A DNA stretch of 64,000 bases from Ailurus styani (taxonomy: Eukaryota > Chordata > Mammalia > Carnivora > Ailuridae): positions 470,407-534,406 of the forward strand of contig LNAC01000743.1 in assembly GCA_002007465.1 (NCBI GenBank), read 5' to 3'. The first letter of the stretch is position 1. Every line of letters starts with the position of its first letter. The position numbers and the translations under genes are program-made. Under the pieces are notes generated by a model, which made no database searches, was not told the DNA's origin, and saw nothing but the letters and a program-made list of their open reading frames with translations. This document shows positions 47,150 through 56,890 of this stretch, piece after piece.

Positions 47150-48700
47150 AGATTTATTTTGGTGGTGGCATAGTATTCCATTGCATATATATACTGCTTC
47201 TTCGTTATCCATTCATTATTGATGGACATCTAGGTTCTTCTCATAGTTTGGCTATTGTGGACATTGCTGCTATAAATGCTCAGGTGCACGTGCCCCTGAG
47301 GATCACTACCTTTGTATCTTTAGGGAAAATACCCAGTAGTGTGACTTCTGGGTCGTAGGGTAGCTCTATTTTCAACAATTTAAGGAACCTCCATACTGTT
47401 TTTCAGAATGGCTGCACTAGATTGCATCACCACCAACAGTGTAGGGGGGGTTCCCCTTTCTCCGCATCCTCGCCAACATCTGTCACTTCCTGACTTGTTA
47501 ATTTTGGCCATTCTGACTGGTATGAGGTAGTATCTCACTGCGGTTTTGATTTGTATTTCCCTGATGCCGAGTGATGTTGAGCACTTTTTCATGTGTCTGT
47601 TGCCTATTTGGAAGTCTTCTTTGCCAAAATGTCTGTTCATGTCTTCTGCGCATTTCTTGATTGGGTTATTTGTTCTTTGGGTGTTGAGTTTGATAAGCTC
47701 TTTATAGATTTTGGATACTAGCCCTTTACCTGCTATGTCATTTGCAAATATCGTTTCCCATTCTATCAGTTCTCTTTTGGTTTTGTTGACTGTTTCCTTT
47801 GCTGTGCAAAAGCTTTTGATCTTGATGTAGTCCCAATAGTTCATTTTTGCCCTTGCTTCCCTTGCCTTTGGTGATGTTTCCAGGAAGAAGTTGCTATGGC
47901 TGAGGTCGAAGAGGTTGTTGCCTGTGTTCTCCTCAAGGATTTTGATGGATTCCTGTCTCACACTGAGGTCTTTCATCCATTTTGAGTCTATTTTTGTGTG
48001 TGGTGTAAGGAAATGATCCAGTTTCATTTTTCTGCATGTGGCTGTCCAATTTTCCCAACACCATTTGTTGAAGAGACTGTCTTTGTTCCATTGGACATTC
48101 TTTCCTGCTTTGTCGAAGATTAGTTGATCATAGAATTGAGGGGCTCTCATTTCTGGGCTCTCTATTCTGTTCCATTGATCTATTTGTCTGTTTTTGTGCC
48201 AGTACCATACTCTCTTGATGATGACAGCTTTGTAATAGAGCTTGAATTCTTGAATTGTGATACCACCAAGGTTGGTTTTCTTTTTCAACATTCCTTTTGC
48301 TATTCGGGGTCTTTTCTGGTTCCATATAAATTTTAGGATTATTTGTTCCATTTCCTTGGAAAAAATTGATCGTATTTAGAAACGGATTGCTTTAAATGTG
48401 TAGATTGTTCTAGGTAGCATAGACATTTTCATAATATTTGTTCTACCCATCCATGGGCATGGAACATTTTTCCATTTCTTTGTGTCTTCCTCAATTTCTT
48501 TCATGAGTACTTTATAGTTTTCTGAGTACAGATTCTTTGATTCTTTGTTTAGGTTTATTCCTAAGTATCTTATGGTTTTGGGTGCACTTGAGAAGAATGT
48601 GTATTTTGTTGTTTTGAGATGGAATGTTGTAAATATATCTGTGACTTCCAACTGATCCAGGGTGTCATTTAAAGCCTTTTTTTTTTCTTATCGATCTTTT
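47150..48700 (-). pseudogene. LINE-1 ORF2 remnant with in-frame deletion of the reverse-transcriptase core
   Basis: Two adjacent open frames on the minus strand, 48376-48651 and 47380-48351, carry endonuclease residues (Thr-Asp-Ile-Phe-Thr-Thr-Phe) fused in frame to the post-RT region (Ile-Arg-Tyr-Leu-Gly-Ile-Asn-Leu) and the C-terminal domain. The fusion point is at about 48583. The join uses a shared 'tgcac', matching sites near 31591 and 35790 in the host copy upstream, which suggests a microhomology deletion. The catalytic RT motifs are absent, so it could not reverse transcribe. A frameshift near 48360 separates the two frames, and frame is lost again below 47380. Confidence 0.8.
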
Positions 48701-49159
48701 GTTTAGATGATCTGTGTATTTCAGTAAGGGGGATTTTAAAATCCCCTACTATTATTCTATTACTGTTGATGTATTTCACTGATTCTGGCATTTATCGGTT
48801 ATATAATAGTCTGCTCCCATGTTAGGCTCATAAATATTTAAAATTGTTAGATCTTGTTGGACAGTACCTTTAAGTATGATATAGTGTCCTTCCTCATCTC
48901 TTATTATAGTCTTTGGCTTAAAATCTAATTATCTGATATAAGGATTGCCAACCCAGCCTTATTTCGATGTCCATTAACATGCTAAATTGTTTTGTACCCC
49001 CACACTTTAAATTTGGAGGTGTCTCTGGCTCTAAAATGAGTTTCTTGTAGACAGCACATCAATGGGTCTTGGTTTTTTATCCATTCTGATTCCCTGCATC
49101 TTTTTATTAAAGCATTTAGCCCATTTACATTTAGGGTAACTATTGAAAGATATGACCTT

Positions 49160-49376
49160 GGGCGCCTGGGTGGCTCAGTGGGTTAATGCCTCTGCTTTCG
49201 GCTCAGGTCATGATCTCAGGGTCCTGGATCTCTCTCCCTCTGTGAAATAAATAAATAAAATCTTTAAAAAAAAAAAGATGAATTAAAAAAAAAACTCTGC
49301 CTCCTTGTGATCTCTCTCCCTCTGTGAAATAAATAAATAAAATCTTTAAAAAAAAAAAGATGAATTAAAAAAAAAA
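49160..49376 (+). mobile_element. Can-SINE with deleted body and doubled tail
   Basis: The target duplication gaaagatatgacctt is at 49145-49159 and 49377-49391. The normal head runs 49160-49227, then jumps straight to the tail ('atctctctccctctg' to the A-run, plus gatgaatt and a second A-run, 49228-49294). Sixteen bases of normal body end follow, then the same 67-base tail block again (49310-49376). The whole doubled unit lies between one pair of target duplications. Confidence 0.93.
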
Positions 49377-49479
49377 GAAAGATATGACCTTAGTATCACT
49401 GTATTGCCTGTAAGGTGACTGTTACTGTATGTTGTCTCTGTTCCTTTCTGGTCTGTTACTTTTAGGCTTTCTCTTTGCT

Positions 49480-50200
49480 TAGAAGACCCCTTTCAATATT
49501 TCCTGTAGGGCTGGCTTGGTATTTGCAATTTTTTTAAATTTTTGTTTGTCCTGCAATATTTTTAATCTCTCCTATTTTGAGTGACAGCTTAGCTGGATAT
49601 AGTATTCTTGGCTGCATATTCTTCTCATTTGGTGCTCTGAATATATCATGGCAGTCCTTTCTGTCCTGCCAGGTCTCTGTGGATAGGTCTCCTGTCAATC
49701 TAATATATTTACTGTTGTATCTTACAGACCTGTTGTCCCAAGCTCCTTTCAGGATTTTCTCTTTCTCACTAAGACTTGTAAGTTTTACTATTAGATGATG
49801 GGGTGTGGACCTATTTTTATTGATTTTGAGGGGGGTTCTCTGTGCCTTTTTGATTTTGATGCCTGTTCCTTTTACCAAATTAAGGAAATTGTCTACCATA
49901 GTTTGCTCCAATGCACCTTCTGTGCCTCTTTCTCCTTCTTCTTATTCTGGATCCCAATTATTATAATATTGTTTCATCTTATGGTATCACTTATCTTTCA
50001 AATTCTCCCCTCATGGTCCAGTAGTTGTTTGTCTCTCTTTTGCTCAGCTTCTTTATTCTCCATCATTTTGTCTTCTATATCACTAATTATCTTTTTTGCT
50101 TCATTTATCCAACAGTAAGAGCCTCCATTTTTAATTGCACCTCATTAATAACTTTTTTGATTTCAACTTGGATAGATTTTAGTTCTTTTATTTCTCCAGA
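49480..50200 (-). pseudogene. LINE-1 ORF1 remnant, 5'-truncated
   Basis: The minus-strand frame 49534-49911 (125 codons) carries the ORF1 RNA-binding core, with the Asn-Phe-Leu-Asn-Leu block and a downstream Thr-Trp-Gln segment, and reaches towards the normal ORF1 end near 49500. Coiled-coil coding sequence is visible to about 50170 but with stops. The start codon and N-terminus lie beyond the truncation point at 50208. It belongs to the internally deleted L1 at 46757-50208. Confidence 0.8.
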
Positions 50201-50221
50201 AAAGGATGTACAAAGTATTTT

Positions 50222-51162
50222 ATAACACAAGTGAGAATGGATAAAAAATGATGCAAAGAGCCCTAGGGAGTTACAAGGTGGGTTATTTATATATCTTTTA
50301 AATATCTTGCTGACTGATTACCAATTTGTAAAATACCAATCTGAAGTTAATTAAAATTTATAAAATTATTTGTCATATTAAATGACTATATAAGATTATT
50401 AAAATGTTTTAAAATTGCATTTAATTTTCAGTGATTTACTTACAGTTTTTCTCATGTTGGAAGAGAATTAAAATATAGTGTATTAACCTATTCAACTTTT
50501 TGCTTATTAAATCTCGAATAATTAAAATCTCTCTTCCTGGTTCATTGTTGATCCTTAGTTTAAAGGAAATAAGTGATGAAATGTTACATACTGCTAAAAA
50601 AATATGCAGTACTTACTGGGGATCCATTGTGCTGTAGTAGAAACAGTACAAGACTTTGAGTCAAGGGTAATGTGTTTTAAATCCTGTCTTAGTCACTTAA
50701 TTAAAAATTAAAAATGGACCAGTTTTCTTTGAATGACTTACGTATTTTTTAACCTTTCTCACTTTTAATTTTTTTTTTACAGTTCTAATGCTTTAGGTTG
50801 TATGCTTCTCCCAGAATTTACTTATTTAAACTCTTGACTTTCAATTTTCTCATCCATTACATTAGGGAAAAAAACATACTTTACAGAGTTGCTCTAATAA
50901 TTAAATAATATATCACAAAATATGCCAAATGCTGAATTTTGGTATGAAGTTTTTTCTTAACAAATATTAATCTTTTATTGAAAGGTCAGACTACATGTTG
51001 AGTAGTACGTCACAAAGTAACACACATACACACACAGTGTATTTGCATATTTAAATTGTATTTATTTTGTCCATGTATTAATGCATGCTTATAAATTTGT
51101 AGGGAATACTAAGCATGTAGAAAACAGTAAAATATTAAGAATAACATCTTAGGCGTAGGAGG
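50222..51162. other. Single-copy-looking AT-rich DNA
   Basis: About 940 bases with no recognised repeat or gene; short CA stretch near 51020-51036. Confidence 0.5.
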
Positions 51163-52379
51163 AGGGGAAGGATGGCTGAGGAGTAGAAGACCCTTTTTCA
51201 ACCAGTCCTCTTAATTGAGCTAAATCCCCACCAGAGCACTCCGAACACCCATGAAGCCAGCTTGTTATGTAACATTGTACACTTCTGGATCTCTATAGGG
51301 GCAGAGGATCATCAGTGGAGAGGTACAGAGGTGTTGGGAGTGCACAGACTGATATTGGAGGATAAACAGAACGGGGGAGGGAGCCACCAGAAGTAACCCA
51401 TTGGAAAGTAATACCCCCATAAAAAAGTGCCCTGTGCTTGGGGAACAGCATTAACTTGGAGACTGGTTAACGGCACTCGAAAAGAAAAATCAGACTTAAG
51501 TGGCAATTCTTGGATCCGGTAGCCACAGGAGCAGACCTAAGCCCACGGTCGCAGGATGGCCACAGCCAATGACCACCCATGCCTGAAAGAGCCCAGCATG
51601 GGCTCCAGTAGGCAATCCTTAGGTCCACGTCCATCTGCTGCCTGCACCACCACCAGGGTTGAGTGCACCCCCCCACCCACCTTGCCTCAGAGAGTCTGGC
51701 TTGGGCTCTAGATGGTGGTCCCTAGGTCTGAGGCCATCTGCTGCCTTTTCCACAACTGGGCCTGAGTGCACCTGGCATGGGCGTGGGTACCAGACAGCAG
51801 TCGCAGGAATGGCTGTCACTACAAGAAATATTAAGGAGGGTTCTACAAAAGGTGAGAGACCCCAAGAGTAATATAGAACAGAACTTTACAGAGACAATCT
51901 ATAGAAACAAGGACTTCACAGGCAACATGATGACAGTAAAAATGTATCTTTCAATAATCACTCTCAATGTGAATGGCCTAAATGCTCCCATAAAATGACA
52001 CAGGGTTGCAGACTGGATAAAACGACAGGACCTGTCCATATGCTGTCTACAAGAGATGCATTTTGCACCTAAGGATAAATCCGAACTGTAAGTGAGGGGA
52101 CAGAAAACCATCTTTCATGCTAACAGGACTCAAAAGAAAGCTTGGGTAGTGATTCTCATATCAGATAAGTTAGATTTTAAGCTGAAGACTGCAGTCAGAC
52201 ATATAGAAGGACACTACACCATTCTTAAATGGTCTATCCACCAAGAACATCTAACAATTGTAAATATTTATGCCTCCAACATGGAGCAGCCAACTACATA
52301 AGTCAACTGTTAATCAAAATAAAGAGACTTATTGATAAGAGTACTTTAATTATAAGAGATCTTACCATATCACTCTCAG

Positions 52380-52575
52380 AGGCGCCTGGGTGGCTCAGTC
52401 TTTAAATGTCTGCCTTTGGCTCAGGTCATGATCCCAGGGTCCTGGGATTGAGCCCCACATCAGGCTCACTGTTCAGCGGGAAACCTCCTTCTTCCTCTCC
52501 CACTCCCCTGCTTGTGTTCCCTCTCAAGCTGTGTCTCTCTATGTCAAATAAAAGAATAAAATCTTTTTAAAAAAA
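52380..52575 (+). mobile_element. Can-SINE (intermediate age)
   Basis: The head 'ggcgcctgggtggctcagtc' is followed by the older 'tttaaatgtctgcctttggc' variant and an aataaaagaataaaa tail. Target duplication: atcactctcag (ends 52379) versus aacactctcag (about 52577-52587). Confidence 0.94.
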
Positions 52576-52997
52576 TAACACTCTCAGCAACAGGCAGATC
52601 AACTAAGCAGAAAATCAACAAGAAACAAGATCTTTGAATGACACATTGGACCAGATGGACCTCATAGGTATATACAGAAAATTCCACCCTAAAACAGCAA
52701 AACATTCATTCTTCTCAAGTGCATACGGAACTTTCTCAGAATAGACCACATACTGGATCACAAATCAGGTCTCCACCAGTACCAAAAGACTGAGATTATT
52801 CCCTGCATATTCTCAGACCACAAAGCTTTGAAACTGGAACCCAATCACAAGAAAACATTTGGATGGCATTCAAACACTTGGAAGATAAAGACCATCCTGC
52901 TCAAGAATGTTTGGCTCAACCAGGAAATCAATGAAAAACTTAAACAATTCATGGAAACCAAAGAGAATGAATACACATCTGTTAAAAACCTATGGAA

Positions 52998-53146
52998 GGG
53001 GCGCCTGGGTGGCTCAGTGGGTTAAAGCCTCTGTCTTCAGGTCAGGTCATGATCTCAGAGTCCTGGGATCGAGCTCCACATCGGGCTGCCTGCTCAGCAG
53101 GGAGCCTGCTTCCTTCTCTCTCTCTGCCTGCTTCTTTGCCTGCTTG

Positions 53147-53204
<58 letters not shown>

Positions 53205-53236
53205 GTCAAATAAACAAATAAAGAAATCTTAAAAAA
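52998..53236 (+). mobile_element. Can-SINE with expanded CT tract
   Basis: Near-consensus head and body. The internal CT stretch has grown into a 48-base microsatellite, making this copy about 40 bases longer than its relatives. Flanks 'cctatgga' and 'tgtatggga' suggest a worn target duplication. Confidence 0.94.
53151..53198 (+). repeat. (CT)n microsatellite inside a SINE
   Basis: About 24 CT units with a single TT near the 3' end; grown from the 'tgatctctctctctctg' part of the SINE body. Confidence 0.97.
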
Positions 53237-53313
53237 AATGTATGGGATACAGCAAAGGTGGTCCTAAGGGGGAAATACATAACTGTCCAAGCCTCACTCA
53301 AGAAAAAAAAATC

Positions 53314-55395
53314 CTTTACCACTTGGGTTAGGTTAATTCCAAGGTATCCTATGGTTTTTGGTGCTATTGTAAATGGAATCAATTCTCTAATTGCCCTTTC
53401 TACAGTTTCATTTTTTGTTTATAACGAAGCAACTGATTTTTGTGCATTGGTTTTGTATCCTGTCACATTACTAAATTGCTGTATGGTTCTAGTACTTTGG
53501 GTGTGGGTTCTTTTGGGTTTTCCTTATAAAGTATCATGTCATCTGCTAAGAGAGAGAGTTTGACTTCTTCTTTGCCAATTTGAGTACCTTTTATTTCTTC
53601 TTGTTTTCTGATTGCTGTTGCTAGGACTTCTAGCACAATGTTGAACAATAGTGGTGAGAGTGGGCATCTTTATCGTGTTCCTGATATCAATGGGAAGACT
53701 CTCAGCTTTTCCCCATTGAGAATGTTGAGAATGATATTTGCTGTGGGTTTTTCATAGATGGATTTTATGAAGTTGAAGAATGTTCCCTCTATCCCTACAC
53801 TGTGAAGAGTTTTAATCAGAAAAGGAGGCTGTATTTTGTCAAATGTTTTCTCTGCATCTATTGAGAGGACAATGTGGTTCTTCTCTCTTCTTTTATAAAT
53901 GTGTTCTATCACATTGATTGATTTGCAAATGTTGAACCACCCTTGCGTCCCAGGATAAAGCCCACCTGGTCGTGGTGGATAAACTTTTGAATGTACTGTT
54001 GGATCCTATTAGCTAGGATCTTATTAAGAATCTTGGCATCTATATTCATCAGGGATATTGGTCTGAAATTGTCCTTCTTGATGGGTTCCTTGCAAGGTTT
54101 GGGAATCAAGGTTATGCTGGCCTCACAGAAAGAGTCTGAAAGTTTTCCTTCTATTTCTATTTTCTGAAAGAGTTTCACGAGAATAGGTATTATTCCTTCC
54201 TTGTATGTTTGAATAATTCCCCATGGAATCTGTCATGTCCTGGACTCTTGTTTTGTTTTTTGTTTGTTTTTTTTGGACATTATTGATCACTGCTTCAATC
54301 TCATTACTAGTTATTGGTCTATTCAGGTTGTCAGTTTTTTCCTGTTCAACTCTTGGCAGTTTATAAGTTTCCAGGAATGCATCCATTTCTTCCAGGTTCC
54401 TTATCTTATTGGCATATAGCTGTTGATAATAATTTCTGATGATTGTTTCTATTTCCTTGGTGTTAGTCATGATCTCCCCCCTTTCATTTATAACTATATT
54501 AATTTGGGTACTTTCTCTTTTCTTTTGGATAAGTCTTGCCAATGGCTTATCAATCTTATTAATTCTTTCATAGAACCAGCTTCTAGTTTTGTTGATGTGT
54601 TCTACTGTATTTCTGGTTTCTAATTCATTTATATCTGCTATAACCTCAATTATTTCCCTTGTTGTCCATGGGTTAGGCTTAATTTGTTGTTGATTCTCCA
54701 GTTCTTTAAGGTGTAATGAGAGTTTGTGTATTCGAGATTTTTCTAGTTTTTTGAGTGAGGCTTTGATTGCTATGTTTTTCCCCCTTAGGACTGCCTTTGC
54801 AATATCTCACAGGTTTTGGACTGGTGTCTTTTTGTTGTCATTGGTTTCCATGAATTGCCTTCTTCTTTGATTTTCTGGTTGACCCAGACATTCTTAAGTA
54901 GGATGGTCCATAGCTTCCAAGTGTTTGAATTTCTTCCAAACTTTTTCTTGTGGTTGAGTTCCAGTTTCAAAGCATTTTGGTTTGAGAACATGCAGGGAAT
55001 AATTGCATTCTTTTGGTATCAGTGGAGACCTGATATGTGACACAGTATGTGGTCTATTCTGGTGAAAGTTCCATGGGCATTCGAGAATAATGAGTATTCT
55101 GTTGTTTTAGGGTGGAATGTTCTGTATATATCTATGAGTTCCATTTGTTCCAGTGTATAATTCAAAGCTATTGTTTCTTGTTGATTTTCTGTTCAGATGA
55201 TCTGTCTGTTACTGAGAGTGGAGTGTTAAGGTATCCTGCAATTGACTTATTCTTATCAATTTGTCTCTTTATTTTGATTAACAGTTGACTTATGTAGTTG
55301 TTTGCTCCCATAATGGGGCCATATATATTTACAATTGTTAGACCTTCTCATTGGATAGACCTTTTAAGAATGGTATAGTGTCCTTCTGTATCTCT
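53314..55395 (-). mobile_element. LINE-1 ORF2 segment, minus strand, both ends missing
   Basis: On the minus strand the order runs from endonuclease (55395-54900) through linker (54780-54500) and reverse transcriptase (54480-53480) to the region just after it at 53314. No 5' UTR, ORF1, 3' UTR or poly(T) is present. Frames at 54123-54542, 53909-54178 and 53670-53912 keep many RT residues but are separated by frameshifts. It meets the + strand L1 5' part at 53313; the two copies share the endonuclease region in opposite orientation, making a long imperfect inverted repeat. Confidence 0.85.
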
Positions 55396-55500
55396 GACTG
55401 TATGTCAGAGATGTATGTCAAATACATATTTGACTAAGGTGGATCAGAATTTATTAAATATATCATTCAAATAAAATGTACTTCTTTATTGTTAATTCTA

Positions 55501-55703
55501 AATTTTTTTAAAGATTTTATTTATTTATTTGACACACAGAGAGAGAGATTACAAGTAGGCAGAGAGGCAGGCAGAGAGAGAGAGGAGGAAGCAGGCTCCC
55601 CGAGGAGCAGAGAGCCCGATGCGGGCCTTGATCCCCGGACCCTGAGATCATGACCTGAGCCGAAGGCAGAGGCTTTAACCCACTGAGACACCCAGGCGCC
55701 CTA
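55501..55703 (-). mobile_element. Can-SINE
   Basis: Target duplication ttgttaattct (55489-55499 region) versus tggttaattct (55704-55714). Near consensus apart from 'ccccgaggagcagagagccc'. Confidence 0.95.
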
Positions 55704-55714
55704 TGGTTAATTCT

Positions 55715-56044
55715 TACACACCAATATTACGCAACATAGTTAATAAACAACTGGAGTAAGAATATTCCCACGGGAGAAAGTTTTCATTATTTCTCTCATG
55801 TTTGGACCAGTTTTCACATTTGTTTCATTACGTATTTTGACATTTCCAAATCCTAGCCTCAAATAACTTAAAGGTGATCCCAGCAGTGGGAATGTCTGGT
55901 GCCCCTGCTCTATAACTTTGTTCTTTTTCATACCCTATTGAGAGAACTTCTTTAGAAGAATTACTTTCCCTTCTCCAAATCATAAGTTGTAGCAATGATA
56001 GTAGTGACACTTCCTCTGTTGTTTGTATTGTATATATTTTGAAT
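55715..56044. other. Unassigned DNA
   Basis: About 330 bases of slightly higher complexity than its surroundings. Two minus-strand frames (55740-55931 and 55828-56055) are open, but the products are not recognised and overlap, so I do not call a gene. Confidence 0.4.
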
Positions 56045-56060
56045 ATGAAAATCAATTTTT

Positions 56061-56256
56061 AAAAAAGATTTTATTTATTTATTTGACAGTGAGAGAGAGA
56101 CACAGTAAGAGAGGGAACAATAGCAGGCAGAGTGGGAGAGGGAGAAGCAGGCTTCCTGCAGAGCAGGGAGCCTGATGTGGGACTCAATCCCAGGACCCTG
56201 GGACTATGACCTGAGCCAAAGGCAGACACTTAATGACTGAGCCACCCAGGCGCCCC
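56061..56256 (-). mobile_element. Can-SINE (intermediate age)
   Basis: A perfect 16-bp duplication, atgaaaatcaattttt, lies at 56045-56060 and 56257-56272. The body is a variant type ('gcaggcagagtgggagaggg'), distinct from the youngest copies. Confidence 0.97.
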
Positions 56257-56545
56257 ATGAAAATCAATTTTTTATGTGAGATTATTTAAATGAATTATTA
56301 AAATAATTTGAAAAAAAAGAAAAGAAAAAAGAAAATAATTTGGATATCTGATATTTCTATGTACAGCTTTTATCAACGTTCCACAGTATTATATATAAAG
56401 ACTTAGTATTTAAGTTTGTTTTCAGAACCTTTGAATATATTTTATTCTTGTATTGCCTATTTTGTATGTCAAAGTCAAAAATACCACACTGTATTTAAAT
56501 GGAATATTTTTAAAATTATTACAATTAATTGATTGTGTATCTTTC

Positions 56546-56733
56546 TTATTTTTAAGATTTTATTTGTTTCACAGAGGGAGAGAGATCACAAGGAGGCAGA
56601 GAGGCAGGCAGAGAGAGGGGGAAGCAGGCTCCCTGCTGAGCAGAGAGCCCAATGCGGGCCTCGATCCCAGGACCCTGAGATCATGACCTGAGCCAAAAGC
56701 AGAGGCTTTAACCCACTGAGCTCCCAGGCGCCC
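56546..56733 (-). mobile_element. Can-SINE (young)
   Basis: Target duplication tgattgtgtatctttc (56530-56545) versus tgattgtgtatctctt (56734-56749). The tail is shortened ('ttattttta' instead of the usual repeats). Confidence 0.96.
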
Positions 56734-56890
56734 TGATTGTGTATCTCTTTATGCACTAACATTAACTCCTGCTTTTGCCAAATACAATTATTGAATAAGT
56801 AACTGATAGTAATTTATGAACTAATATTTTTCCAAAAGAATCACTAAATATCATGAATGATTTTGTTTGACTTAACACCTGTATATTTCT

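Larger units (their letters stand above)
46757..50208 (-). mobile_element. LINE-1, minus strand, 5'-truncated in ORF1, internal endonuclease-RT deletion
   Basis: The left end is a reversed young-type 3' UTR; the right end lies inside ORF1. Probable target duplication: tacaaaagtatttt (46741-46754) versus tacaaagtatttt (50209-50221), one base different in length. On the minus strand the order is ORF1 (50200-49480), inter-ORF region, endonuclease (49160-48583), then a direct jump to the ORF2 C-terminal region (48582-47150) and 3' UTR. Most of the reverse transcriptase, about 1.9 kb by comparison with the host copy at 31600-35790, is missing. A structurally unusual SINE interrupts it at 49160-49376. 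Confidence 0.9.
51163..53313 (+). mobile_element. LINE-1 5' part lacking ORF1, joined tail-to-tail to another LINE-1
   Basis: It starts with an L1 5' UTR ('ggatggctgaggagtagaag'), the same type as the element ending at 6413. At about 51808 the 5' UTR joins directly to the last codons of ORF1 ('caagaaatattaaggagg'), so nearly all of ORF1 is missing. The inter-ORF spacer and ORF2 start follow (about 51926), with the endonuclease running to about 52990 between two SINEs and the linker to 53313. The longest ORF2 frames are about 70 codons. At 53313 the sequence flips to minus-strand L1. Confidence 0.85.

Noticed and set aside
51467..51871. Cluster of 66-70 codon frames on both strands
   Set aside because: It is the GC-rich L1 5' UTR at 51163-51808; no frame continues into recognisable protein.
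55740..56055. Two overlapping minus-strand frames as a possible processed pseudogene
   Set aside because: Neither product is recognised, there is no poly(A) or target duplication, and overlapping open frames of 60-75 codons are expected by chance.
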